A stretch of DNA of 5,689 nucleotides, taken from NCBI GenBank assembly GCA_947499755.1, contig CANMPU010000080.1:1-5689 (forward strand), written 5' to 3'. Below, piece by piece: positions 1 to 5,689 of this stretch; position 1 is the first letter of the stretch; each line of letters starts with the position of its first letter. The notes beneath the pieces were generated by a model. That model was not told where the DNA came from, did not search any database, and worked only from the letters and a program-made list of their open reading frames with translations. The position numbers and the translations under genes are program-made. The DNA is from Betaproteobacteria bacterium (GTDB lineage Bacteria; Pseudomonadota; Gammaproteobacteria; Burkholderiales; CANMPU01).

Positions 1-546
1 ATTCAAGGATTAAAGCATTTGGATCAAAACGGTGGTGATGTCAGAAAAGTAAAAGCAGTCGCCAGTGTGTTTTTGAGCCGTGTTGATACCTTGGTAGATA
101 AAAAGCTAGAAGCAATGGGAACTCCATCAGCGATGGCGCTGCGCGGTAAAGCGGCCATCGCCATGTCGATAGTCGCGTACCAGCGCTATAAAGAAATTTT
201 TCACGGCACGAGTTTTCAGGATTTGCGTAGTAAGGGTGCCCGCCCACAATACTTACTTTGGGCGAGCACGGGTACAAAAAATCCGAACTACAGAGATGTC
301 AGGTATATCGAAGCGCTGATCGGCCCAGAAACCATAAACACCGTTCCAGATGGGACGCTGGCAGCGTTTCGTGACCATGGCAAGGCGCTCCTTACTTTGG
401 AGCAATCAATAAAAGACGCGCAAGCGCAATACCAGGCTATCGAAGCGATCGGCATCGACATGACGGCTGTTGGGGAGCAGCTCCAGGTTGAAGGCGTAAA
501 ACTCTTCGACGAGGCGTTTGCTAAATTACTCGATTTTACCGCCTAG
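1..546 (+). CDS. tal: Transaldolase, C-terminal half (5' end outside window)
   Basis: The reading frame is open from base 1, so the gene begins upstream and the TTG at 19 is not its start; 181 codons are visible. Transaldolase moves a dihydroxyacetone unit between sugar phosphates (sedoheptulose 7-phosphate plus glyceraldehyde 3-phosphate to erythrose 4-phosphate plus fructose 6-phosphate) in the cytoplasmic non-oxidative pentose phosphate branch. The match is to the long bacterial type of roughly 350-375 residues. Counting from the first visible codon, the family blocks are VASVFLSRVD (about 20-29), GKAAIA followed by AYQRYKEIF (about 49-67), LWASTGTKNP (86-95) and IGPETINTVP (107-116), then FRDHG and an EGVKLF tail. 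The Schiff-base lysine lies in the missing N-terminal half and cannot be checked. No frameshift or internal stop is seen. gnd and a zwf remnant follow on the same strand, which fits a pentose phosphate cluster. No clear terminator follows the stop. Confidence 0.93.
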   Translation: MQGLKHLDQNGGDVRKVKAVASVFLSRVDTLVDKKLEAMGTPSAMALRGKAAIAMSIVAYQRYKEIFHGTSFQDLRSKGARPQYLLWASTGTKNPNYRDVRYIEALIGPETINTVPDGTLAAFRDHGKALLTLEQSIKDAQAQYQAIEAIGIDMTAVGEQLQVEGVKLFDEAFAKLLDFTA

Positions 547-669
547 TTCGGTGTTTATTTACAGCGACGATTAAAGCAGCGAGGGAAGAATCTGACGTTA
601 ACGCGATGGTTACTGATTTTAGCGAATTGGATTTAATTTCAATTTGTTGTTAATGGAGGTAGCGTAGCG

Positions 670-685
670 GCTGAAACGTTTCTGC
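670..685. promoter_or_regulatory. LacI-family-like (Cra/FruR-like) operator palindrome
   Basis: GCTGAAACGTTTCTGC is a near-perfect inverted repeat. The central ten bases GAAACGTTTC are fully symmetric, one flanking pair (T and T) is mismatched, and the outer GC/GC pairs restore the symmetry. A central CG inside a TGAAACGTTT-like palindrome is typical of LacI-family operators, and the sequence closely resembles the enterobacterial Cra (FruR) site, often written GCTGAAWCGWTTCAGC. It lies about 80 bases before gnd in a gap without genes, so a sugar-responsive repressor or activator acting on gnd is a reasonable inference. No regulator gene is in the window, so its identity is unknown. Confidence 0.5.
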
Positions 686-700
686 TTTCTAGGGTATTAA
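671..700 (+). promoter_or_regulatory. Weak sigma-70 promoter candidate for gnd
   Basis: CTGAAA (671-676, four of six matches to TTGACA) and TATTAA (695-700, four of six to TATAAT) are 18 bases apart. Transcription would start near 707, giving a leader of about 60 bases to gnd. The -35 element would sit inside the palindrome at 670-685, as expected for a repressor that blocks polymerase. The match is weak and rests mainly on this arrangement. Confidence 0.25.
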
Positions 701-755
701 ATATGCAGCACTAACATCGGGAATGTTTATTTTCGATGGAGAAACACCAATTGAC

Positions 756-761
756 GGGGAG
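756..761 (+). promoter_or_regulatory. Ribosome binding site of gnd
   Basis: GGGGAG lies five bases before the ATG at 767 and eight before the ATG at 770. Both spacings are acceptable, so the site supports this region as the gnd start but does not choose between the two tandem ATGs. Confidence 0.7.
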
Positions 762-766
762 CTAAG

Positions 767-1705
767 ATGATGAGCACGACAATAAGCGGAAAAGCCGAGA
801 TCGCCATGATAGGGCTAGGGCGCATGGGCGGAAAAATGGCAAGACGCCTCGAGCGCGGCGGCGTCAAAGTCGCGGCTTACGACCTTAGTTTCGATGTCGC
901 AGAAAAGTTAAGTAAAGAAGGTGCGATTATTCCGTGCAAAACTGTCGCTGCGCTAATTCAAGAATTGCAGTCGCCACGCATCGTGTGGCTCATGTTACCG
1001 GCGGGTGGCCCCACGCGCCAAATGATAGAAACATTGCAACCATTGCTATCGGCGGGGGATGTGATAATTAATGGTGCCAACGCTTGGTATCAAGATACGA
1101 TTAAAGAGGCCGAGCTACTATCTGCAAAGAAAATAAATTATGTCGACGCAGGTGTATCCGGCGGAATTTGGGGCTTCGCAAATGGCTATGCGCTAATGAT
1201 AGGCGGCGAGAGCGCGGTGATTGCGCTTGCCACACCGATATTTAAAGCGCTCGCGCCCGCGCCGGACAAGGGTTGGCTGCACTGCGGACCCGTCGGTTCA
1301 GGGCATTTTGTAAAAATGATCCACAACGGAATTGAGTATGGAATGATGCAAGCCTTTGCCGATGGATTTGCGCTAATGAAAGGCAAGGAAGAATTTTCAC
1401 TCGATATCGCGAAAATTTCCGAAATGTGGCGACATGGAAGTGTAGTGCGATCTTGGTTATTGGACCTTACTGCAGAGTTCCTGCAAAGCGATCAGAAGCT
1501 GGATAACATTGAGCCGTTTGTTGCTGATTCCGGCGAGGGACGCTGGACCGCATACGAAGCCATTGAGCAGGGGATTCCCGCGCCGGTTATGAGTCTTGCC
1601 CTGATGATGCGATTTGCAACCCAAGGTAAGAATGACTATCCCGCAAAATTACTTGCGATGATGCGTAAAGGTTTCGGCGGCCACGCCGTGAAGGCGGGTA
1701 GCTGA
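767..1705 (+). CDS. gnd: 6-phosphogluconate dehydrogenase, decarboxylating, short NAD-type
   Basis: Oxidises and decarboxylates 6-phosphogluconate to ribulose 5-phosphate in the cytoplasm, the last step of the oxidative pentose phosphate branch. At 312 residues it is the short form (about 300), not the 470-residue form. An N-terminal Rossmann fold carries GLGRMG (16-21), and Asp39 at the end of the second beta strand suggests NAD rather than NADP. The substrate site shows SGG (131-133), Lys183 in GHFVKMIHNGIEY, His186, Asn187, Glu190 and Tyr191. The helical C-terminal part has WRHGSVVRSWLL (221-232), DSGEGRW (254-260) and FGGHAV (303-308). All catalytic positions I can identify are present. 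Two motifs differ from the commonly seen family text: GAN (103-105) where GGN is usual and DAGVSGG (127-133) where DVGTSGG is usual. Translation could start at either tandem ATG (767 or 770). zwf follows one base after the stop, so the two were probably co-transcribed. Confidence 0.93.
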   Translation: MMSTTISGKAEIAMIGLGRMGGKMARRLERGGVKVAAYDLSFDVAEKLSKEGAIIPCKTVAALIQELQSPRIVWLMLPAGGPTRQMIETLQPLLSAGDVIINGANAWYQDTIKEAELLSAKKINYVDAGVSGGIWGFANGYALMIGGESAVIALATPIFKALAPAPDKGWLHCGPVGSGHFVKMIHNGIEYGMMQAFADGFALMKGKEEFSLDIAKISEMWRHGSVVRSWLLDLTAEFLQSDQKLDNIEPFVADSGEGRWTAYEAIEQGIPAPVMSLALMMRFATQGKNDYPAKLLAMMRKGFGGHAVKAGS

Positions 1706-1706
1706 A

Positions 1707-2150
1707 ATGAATGCCAATTCAACGATTGATCCATGCAATTTTGTAATTTTTGGCACAACGGGAAACCTATCTGCGATTAAATTATTGCCCGCGTTTTATC
1801 ATCTGGAAGCGGCCAATCGCTTGCCGCAGGATTTTTATGTAACCGCATTCGCGCGTCGTGAATGGGGCTTAGACGAGTGGTGCAAATTTGTTGAAACCGA
1901 ATTGACCAAGAAGCTTGGCGATAAATTGGATCGAGAGATCTTCGCCAAATTTATTAAGCGCATGGCCTACGTTCGCGGCGAACTCCACGATCTACAATCT
2001 TATAAAAATTTAAAACAGGAACTAGAACAACCCCGAGCGGGAAAGCGTGCGAATATTATATTTTACCTGTCGATTAAACCAGAGGCGAGCAGCGCGCTAT
2101 TCTTATTAAGGTGGAAGAAATACCATAGTTGTTTTACTTTGCCTCTGTAA
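1707..2150 (+). pseudogene. zwf: Glucose-6-phosphate dehydrogenase, N-terminal remnant
   Basis: The start matches the NADP-binding domain of glucose-6-phosphate dehydrogenase, which makes 6-phosphogluconolactone and feeds 6-phosphogluconate to gnd. Visible are GTTGNL (16-21, the GxxGxL nucleotide loop), KLLPAFYHL (25-33), FARREW (48-53), YVRGELHD (88-95) and FYLSIKP (119-125). Family similarity stops near residue 126, and an unrelated tail of about 20 residues (including RWKKYH) runs to a TAA. The family is about 480-500 residues long. The EKPFG-type motif, the catalytic histidine region (RIDHYLGKE-type) and the whole C-terminal domain are missing, and the next gene starts 80 bases later, so about 350 codons have been deleted rather than shifted in frame. 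It begins one base after the gnd stop with AAGGCGGG (1691-1698) as a possible ribosome site. No dehydrogenase activity is expected. A short nucleotide-binding protein may still be made, but I have no evidence for a role. Confidence 0.88.
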
Positions 2151-2175
2151 TTTCCGGTATTCTAAATTTGATCGC

Positions 2176-2205
2176 TTGGCAAAATGCGAATACACGCGAT
2201 ACTAT
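2176..2205 (+). promoter_or_regulatory. Sigma-70 promoter candidate for the helicase
   Basis: TTGGCA (2176-2181, five of six matches to TTGACA) and TACTAT (2200-2205, four of six to TATAAT) are separated by 18 bases. A start near 2212 would give a leader of under 20 bases before the ATG at 2230. Two copies of CACGCG (2193-2198 and 2206-2211) flank the -10 box. No LexA-type CTGT-N8-ACAG box is seen. Confidence 0.45.
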
Positions 2206-2229
2206 CACGCGTAACTCCTAAACAAATGT

Positions 2230-4188
2230 ATGGTTGATCTTAAGTTTATTTTCTCCGAAGCTGGCCCCCTTGCGTCTACAATCGAGAACTACCGCTATCG
2301 CCCACAGCAATTAGAAATGGCGCAGTTGGTAGCAAATACTATTCGCGACAACAGAGTCGCAATGCTGGAGGCGGGCACCGGCACGGGAAAGACAGTTGCC
2401 TATCTCGTCCCAGCGCTTCTCGCTAACGGCAAAGTGATCATATCTACAGGAACGCGGACCTTACAGGATCAACTTTTTTATCGAGATATTCCTGTCACCC
2501 GTGAGGCATTAAACGTTTCTCTAAGTGTCGCTTTGCTAAAAGGGCGCGCTAATTACGTTTGCCATCATCATTTAGACCGCACGTTAAAAGAGGGAAGATT
2601 TTTAGATAGGCAAGAAGTCTCGTATTTACAAACGATATCGCGCTTCTTACATACGACAACCACTGGCGACAAGAGCGATCTGCCTGACGTGCCGGAGACG
2701 TCCCCAATATGGGCTGACGTGACGTCAACGCGTGACAATTGCCTCGGATCAGAATGCACCTTTTATAACGAATGCTTCGTGATGGCGGCGCGGCGTAGCG
2801 CACTACAGGCAGACGTGGTGGTTGTGAATCATCATTTGTTTTTTGCTGACGTATGGCTACGCGATGAGGGCATTTCCGAATTGTTGCCCGCGTGCAATAC
2901 CGTGGTGTTTGATGAAGCCCACCAACTTCCGGACACGGCAAGCTTATTTTTTGGCGAATCGTTGTCTACAGGAAGATGTCTGGAATTGGCAAAGGATGTC
3001 CTGATCGAGGCAAAAATCAGTGTATTAGATTTCCCCGCGTTGTCGGCTGCTGCAGTTGCACTTGATCAAGTTACACGAGCGCTTCGGCAGGGCATAGGTA
3101 AAGAGGGTTATCGTTGCACCCTAAGGACAATTAAAAACCACGGATATTTTTCAAAATCATTAAGCGACGTACAGGACGCTTTGTTACGACTTAAAGATTT
3201 ACTTGCAACACAGAAGGAGCGCTCTGAGGATCTCAAGCGCTGCTTTGAACGCTGTCGCGAAATGCTGTCGATATTAGCGCTTTGGAATAGTGAAACTGAA
3301 GACAATTATGTTCGATGGGTCGACATATTTGCGCAATCGCTTCAACTTAATATCACGCCATTATCTATCGCGGACGTATTTCGAAATCAGGTCCATGAAC
3401 GCAAACGCTCGTGGATTTTTACTTCCGCGACGCTATCGGTAAATGGAGATTTCGCGCTCTATCGCGAGCAGCTTGGTTTGCCGGACGCGGATTGTTCCTC
3501 TTGGGAAAGCCCGTTTGATTATTCAAAATGTGCGCTACTTTATGTGCCGCAAGGGTTGTCTGATCCGAATAGCGATGACTATGTAGCAGACGTGGTGCGC
3601 GCCTCGCTCCCAGTAATTCGGGCAAATAACGGTAGGGCATTTTGCTTATTTACCAGTTTGCGTGCAATGCGTGAAGCCTATGAGATGTATCTCACTGAGT
3701 TCAAAAGACGAACCCCTAAGATTCAGTTGTTCATCCAAGGAGAAGAATCCAAGACGGAGCTGCTGCGTAAGTTTAGAATAACCCCGAACCCGGTACTGGT
3801 AGGGAGTATTTCGTTTTGGCAAGGCGTGGACGTGCGCGGAGATGCATTATCACTTGTGATCATAGATAAACTCCCCTTTGCGTCTCCGGATGAACCGGTA
3901 TTGGCGGCACGTATCGAAAGACTGCAAAATCTTGGTGTCAACGCGTTTATTGAATATCAGCTTCCCCAAGCCGCAATTTTATTAAAACAAGGCGCCGGAC
4001 GTTTAATTCGCGATGAAACTGACAAAGGGGTATTGATGATTTGTGATCCAAGGCTGATCGCAAAAGCGTATGGTCGGAAAATTCTGGGTAGCCTACCGAA
4101 AATGCGGTTGACGCAGGAGCTTAGCGACGTGAAGCAATTTATTGCAGAGATAGGTGATAGACATACTACGGAGCCACTATCTAACTAG
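2230..4188 (+). CDS. yoaA: YoaA-type iron-sulfur DNA helicase (DinG/XPD family)
   Basis: A superfamily 2 ATP-dependent helicase of the Rad3/XPD type; the family moves 5' to 3' on DNA. E. coli YoaA works with the HolC (chi) clamp-loader subunit to help repair stalled or damaged forks. The 652 residues match the usual length of about 640. In order: Walker A EAGTGTGKT (47-55); TGTRTLQDQL (73-82); four cysteines for a 4Fe-4S cluster at 111, 171, 176 and 182 (the last three within CLGSECTFYNEC); VVVNHHLFFAD (197-207); DEAH box (228-231); FTSATLSV (397-404); ESPFDYS (426-432); FWQGVDVRGD (529-538); IIDKLPF (544-550); and QGAGRLIRD (587-595). CLGSEC, SPFDYS and DKLPF fit YoaA better than DinG. The ATG at 2230 is the first possible start, because a TAA lies in frame at 2212. 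No Shine-Dalgarno sequence precedes it, and an out-of-frame ATG at 2226 opens a three-codon frame across it. All motifs are intact. It is probably transcribed on its own. Confidence 0.93.
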   Translation: MVDLKFIFSEAGPLASTIENYRYRPQQLEMAQLVANTIRDNRVAMLEAGTGTGKTVAYLVPALLANGKVIISTGTRTLQDQLFYRDIPVTREALNVSLSVALLKGRANYVCHHHLDRTLKEGRFLDRQEVSYLQTISRFLHTTTTGDKSDLPDVPETSPIWADVTSTRDNCLGSECTFYNECFVMAARRSALQADVVVVNHHLFFADVWLRDEGISELLPACNTVVFDEAHQLPDTASLFFGESLSTGRCLELAKDVLIEAKISVLDFPALSAAAVALDQVTRALRQGIGKEGYRCTLRTIKNHGYFSKSLSDVQDALLRLKDLLATQKERSEDLKRCFERCREMLSILALWNSETEDNYVRWVDIFAQSLQLNITPLSIADVFRNQVHERKRSWIFTSATLSVNGDFALYREQLGLPDADCSSWESPFDYSKCALLYVPQGLSDPNSDDYVADVVRASLPVIRANNGRAFCLFTSLRAMREAYEMYLTEFKRRTPKIQLFIQGEESKTELLRKFRITPNPVLVGSISFWQGVDVRGDALSLVIIDKLPFASPDEPVLAARIERLQNLGVNAFIEYQLPQAAILLKQGAGRLIRDETDKGVLMICDPRLIAKAYGRKILGSLPKMRLTQELSDVKQFIAEIGDRHTTEPLSN

Positions 4189-4205
4189 AGTAGACGTCGA
4201 TAGGT

Positions 4206-5519
4206 TTAGCGAATTTGTTCGCCCCATAAGTCGTGGGTATCAGACCTGATAATATTGACTTGTATAAAATCACCAGGCTGACAGCTAGCCGCGTCACCAA
4301 TATGGACTAGCCCGTCTATATCTGGCGCATCCGCAGTACTGCGAGCCACTGCATTTTTCCCCTCTACCGTGTCAACAAGCACGGTGAGTGTGCGCCCCAC
4401 CTTCTCTTTTAGTCGATGCGTGCTGATGTTCTCTTGCAGAGACATCAATCGCGCTTTACGCTGCAATTTTATTTCCTCTGGCACATGATCTGGAAGTTTG
4501 TTGGCGGCAGCGCCCTCGACAGCAGAGTAGGTAAAGCAGCCAACCCGATCAAGACGTGCTTCTTCCAGAAAGCTGAGCAACTCTTCAAATTCCGCTTCGC
4601 TTTCTCCTGGAAAACCGACGATGAAGGTGCTTCTCAGAGTGATGTCAGGACAGGTTTCACGCCACTTTTGAATACGATGTAAATTATTCTCCGCACTTGC
4701 AGGACGCCTCATCGCCCTTAGAATTCTTTGGTTGGCATGTTGAAAGGGAATATCCAAATAGGGTAACAATCCATCGTTTGCCATTAACGGGATAAGATCA
4801 TCAACATGCGGGTAGGGGTAAACATAGTGCAATCTAATCCAAATGCCTAGTGCGGAGAGTGCAGCAGCAAGCGCATGTATATTCGACTTGAGGGGCCGAC
4901 CCTGCCAAAAATCAATTCGGTTTTGCATATCCACCCCATAGGCGCTCGTGTCTTGAGATATAACGAGTAATTCCTTAACTCCCGATTTAGCGAGAATTTC
5001 AGCTTCCTCCATGACTTCCCCTATTGGTCGGCTAAGCAGATTGCCGCGCATTGACGGGATAATACAAAAGCTACAACGATGGTTACAGCCCTCAGAAATC
5101 TTGAGGTAGGCATAATGCTTAGGAGTCAACTTGATTCCTTGCGGGGGGATCAGACTTACGAATGGATCGTGTGGCTGCGGGGAGTGATGGTGAATCGCCC
5201 CCATGATAGACGCTAAATCATTTGGTCCCGTGACTGCCAACACGTTGGGATACTGTTCCAGGATTTTATCCTTTTTCGCACCGAGACATCCGGTCACTAT
5301 CACTTTCCCATTTTTGCGCAACGCTTCGCCAATGGCATCCATCGACTCTTCTCGCGCCGAATCTATGAAACCGCAAGTATTGACCACGATGACATCGGCG
5401 CCGTCATAGTTGTTAGATATGAGATAGCCTTCGGCGCGCAATTGCGTGAGTATGCGTTCTGAGTCGACCAAGGCTTTGGCACAGCCTAAAGAGACAAATC
5501 CGATTTTTGGAGCTTGCAT
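4206..5519 (-). CDS. rimO: Ribosomal protein S12 methylthiotransferase RimO
   Basis: A cytoplasmic radical SAM enzyme that adds a methylthio group to the conserved aspartate of ribosomal protein S12 (Asp89 in E. coli numbering). The length of 437 residues matches E. coli RimO (about 440). The N-terminal MTTase domain starts with [17 protein letters not shown] and supplies Cys13, Cys49 (NTCGF) and Cys78 (VTGCLG) for the auxiliary iron-sulfur cluster. The radical SAM motif is Cys145, Cys149 and Cys152 in [17 protein letters not shown]. Further family blocks are [23 protein letters not shown] and [11 protein letters not shown]-terminal TRAM domain (about 370-437) ends in HDLWGE. KALVDSE and the ending separate it from the tRNA enzyme MiaB. 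The start at 5519 puts the family N-terminus in the usual place, although no Shine-Dalgarno sequence is evident before it (the preceding bases are A/T rich). The gene converges on the helicase with 17 bases between the stops. Confidence 0.96.
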   Translation of the reverse strand: MQAPKIGFVSLGCAKALVDSERILTQLRAEGYLISNNYDGADVIVVNTCGFIDSAREESMDAIGEALRKNGKVIVTGCLGAKKDKILEQYPNVLAVTGPNDLASIMGAIHHHSPQPHDPFVSLIPPQGIKLTPKHYAYLKISEGCNHRCSFCIIPSMRGNLLSRPIGEVMEEAEILAKSGVKELLVISQDTSAYGVDMQNRIDFWQGRPLKSNIHALAAALSALGIWIRLHYVYPYPHVDDLIPLMANDGLLPYLDIPFQHANQRILRAMRRPASAENNLHRIQKWRETCPDITLRSTFIVGFPGESEAEFEELLSFLEEARLDRVGCFTYSAVEGAAANKLPDHVPEEIKLQRKARLMSLQENISTHRLKEKVGRTLTVLVDTVEGKNAVARSTADAPDIDGLVHIGDAASCQPGDFIQVNIIRSDTHDLWGEQIR

Positions 5520-5658
5520 ATAAATTGCGACTTGTTATTGCTAATTTGAGAAAAGGTATTTTGTTTTTTAGACGCTAAATAAATCGATGTACAAGATAGT
5601 CGGCAACCCAGATTGAGCTTATACCCATAGCAATTAGCGTAGATTGTTGGAGTGTCGC
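5520..5658. other. Divergent intergenic region upstream of rimO
   Basis: This 139-base spacer separates the rimO start (minus strand) from the probable + strand start at 5659 and should hold both promoters. It is A/T rich near rimO. Only weak elements are visible: TTGAGA at 5546-5551 on the + strand without a good -10, and on the minus strand a TTGCCG followed 17 bases later by TTTATT. A short inverted pair, ACGCTAA (5572-5578) and TTAGCGT (5634-5640), has a 55-base gap and is probably chance. Confidence 0.4.
5649..5652 (+). promoter_or_regulatory. Ribosome binding site of the gene at the right edge
   Basis: GGAG is placed six bases before the ATG at 5659, ideal spacing. It is the main support for calling a gene start there. 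Confidence 0.45.
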
Positions 5659-5689
5659 ATGAATTTCTGGACGTTTATGCAACCCTGGA
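5659..5689 (+). CDS. Start of an unidentified protein (3' end outside window)
   Basis: An ATG with a well-spaced GGAG opens a frame reading MNFWTFMQPW up to the window edge. Only ten codons are visible, so no family can be assigned; the aromatic, hydrophobic start could be the beginning of a membrane segment, but that is a guess. The gene would be divergent from rimO and share its upstream region. Confidence 0.4.
   Translation, partial: MNFWTFMQPW

Larger units (their letters stand above)
547..766. other. Gene-free gap between tal and gnd
   Basis: This 220-base stretch has no credible gene. One + frame stays open from 549 to a TAA at 651-653, but it has no good start with a ribosome site and no family match I recognise. 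A GGAGG at 655-659 is not followed by a usable start codon. The stretch does contain a LacI-family-like palindrome (670-685), a weak promoter candidate overlapping it and the gnd ribosome binding site (756-761). A gap this size inside an otherwise tight sugar-phosphate cluster could be a regulatory region or the scar of a lost gene; the sequence alone does not decide. Confidence 0.6.

Noticed and set aside
549..653. Open + frame of 34 codons between tal and gnd
   Set aside because: It has no well-placed start and ribosome site and no recognisable family; this length is expected by chance.
655..659. GGAGG as the ribosome site of a small gene
   Set aside because: No ATG, GTG or TTG follows at a usable distance in an open frame.
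736..765. Nine-codon frame (MEKHQLTGS) just before gnd
   Set aside because: No good ribosome site of its own and it overlaps the gnd ribosome binding site; a leader peptide role has no support.
2085..2131. Alternative frame after the zwf break point reading GEQRAILIKVEEIP before a TAG, as a frameshifted continuation of zwf
   Set aside because: The text does not match the glucose-6-phosphate dehydrogenase sequence expected after the FYLSIKP block nor its C-terminus, so a simple frameshift does not explain the break.
2145..2160. Possible LexA box upstream of the helicase (CTGT at 2145)
   Set aside because: After eight bases the right half reads GTAT instead of ACAG.
2549..2941. Minus-strand open frame of 130 codons inside the helicase gene
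   Set aside because: It lies wholly inside a gene with intact helicase motifs and resembles no known protein; it is a shadow frame.
4209..4222. Five-base hairpin GCGAA-TTTG-TTCGC as a terminator
   Set aside because: It lies within the rimO coding end, the stem is short and no T-tract follows on either strand.
1..5689. A new defence, mobile or CRISPR-type system
   Set aside because: All long genes belong to known metabolic, repair or ribosome-modification families, and there are no repeat arrays, transposase or integrase motifs, or toxin-antitoxin pairs. The helicase is a standard YoaA with all motifs, not a defence-type fusion.

Overview
The window looks like chromosomal DNA from a proteobacterium, most likely a betaproteobacterium (perhaps of the Nitrosomonadales or methylotroph type). 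This is inferred from three things: a long-type transaldolase followed by a short NAD-type 6-phosphogluconate dehydrogenase and a GxxGNL-type glucose-6-phosphate dehydrogenase start, a YoaA-type helicase, and a proteobacterial RimO. Base composition looks moderate, with no obvious shift between genes. No tRNA, rRNA, CRISPR array, insertion sequence or phage gene was found.

Left part (1-2150, + strand): a pentose phosphate cluster. It starts with the C-terminal half of transaldolase (tal, cut by the window edge). A 220-base gap without a gene follows, carrying a 16-base LacI-family-like palindrome. Then come an intact short-form 6-phosphogluconate dehydrogenase (gnd) and, one base after its stop, the N-terminal third of glucose-6-phosphate dehydrogenase (zwf). 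The zwf reading frame loses its family match after about residue 126 and stops at residue 147, so the catalytic domain is missing. tal and gnd look functional while the entry enzyme of the oxidative branch is a remnant. This is the most notable feature of the window.

Middle part (2151-4188, + strand): about 80 bases that hold a plausible sigma-70 promoter, then a complete YoaA-type (DinG/XPD family) iron-sulfur DNA helicase. Its start codon has no visible Shine-Dalgarno sequence.

Right part (4189-5689): rimO, the ribosomal protein S12 methylthiotransferase, on the minus strand. It converges on the helicase with only 17 bases between the two stops and no convincing terminator. Upstream of rimO, a divergent spacer leads to an ATG with a well-placed GGAG at the right edge, probably the first ten codons of another + strand gene.

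The genes fall into a sugar-phosphate cluster and two unrelated housekeeping genes for DNA repair and ribosome modification. I see no evidence of a new defence or mobile system. The points worth following up are the decayed zwf and the operator-like palindrome before gnd.
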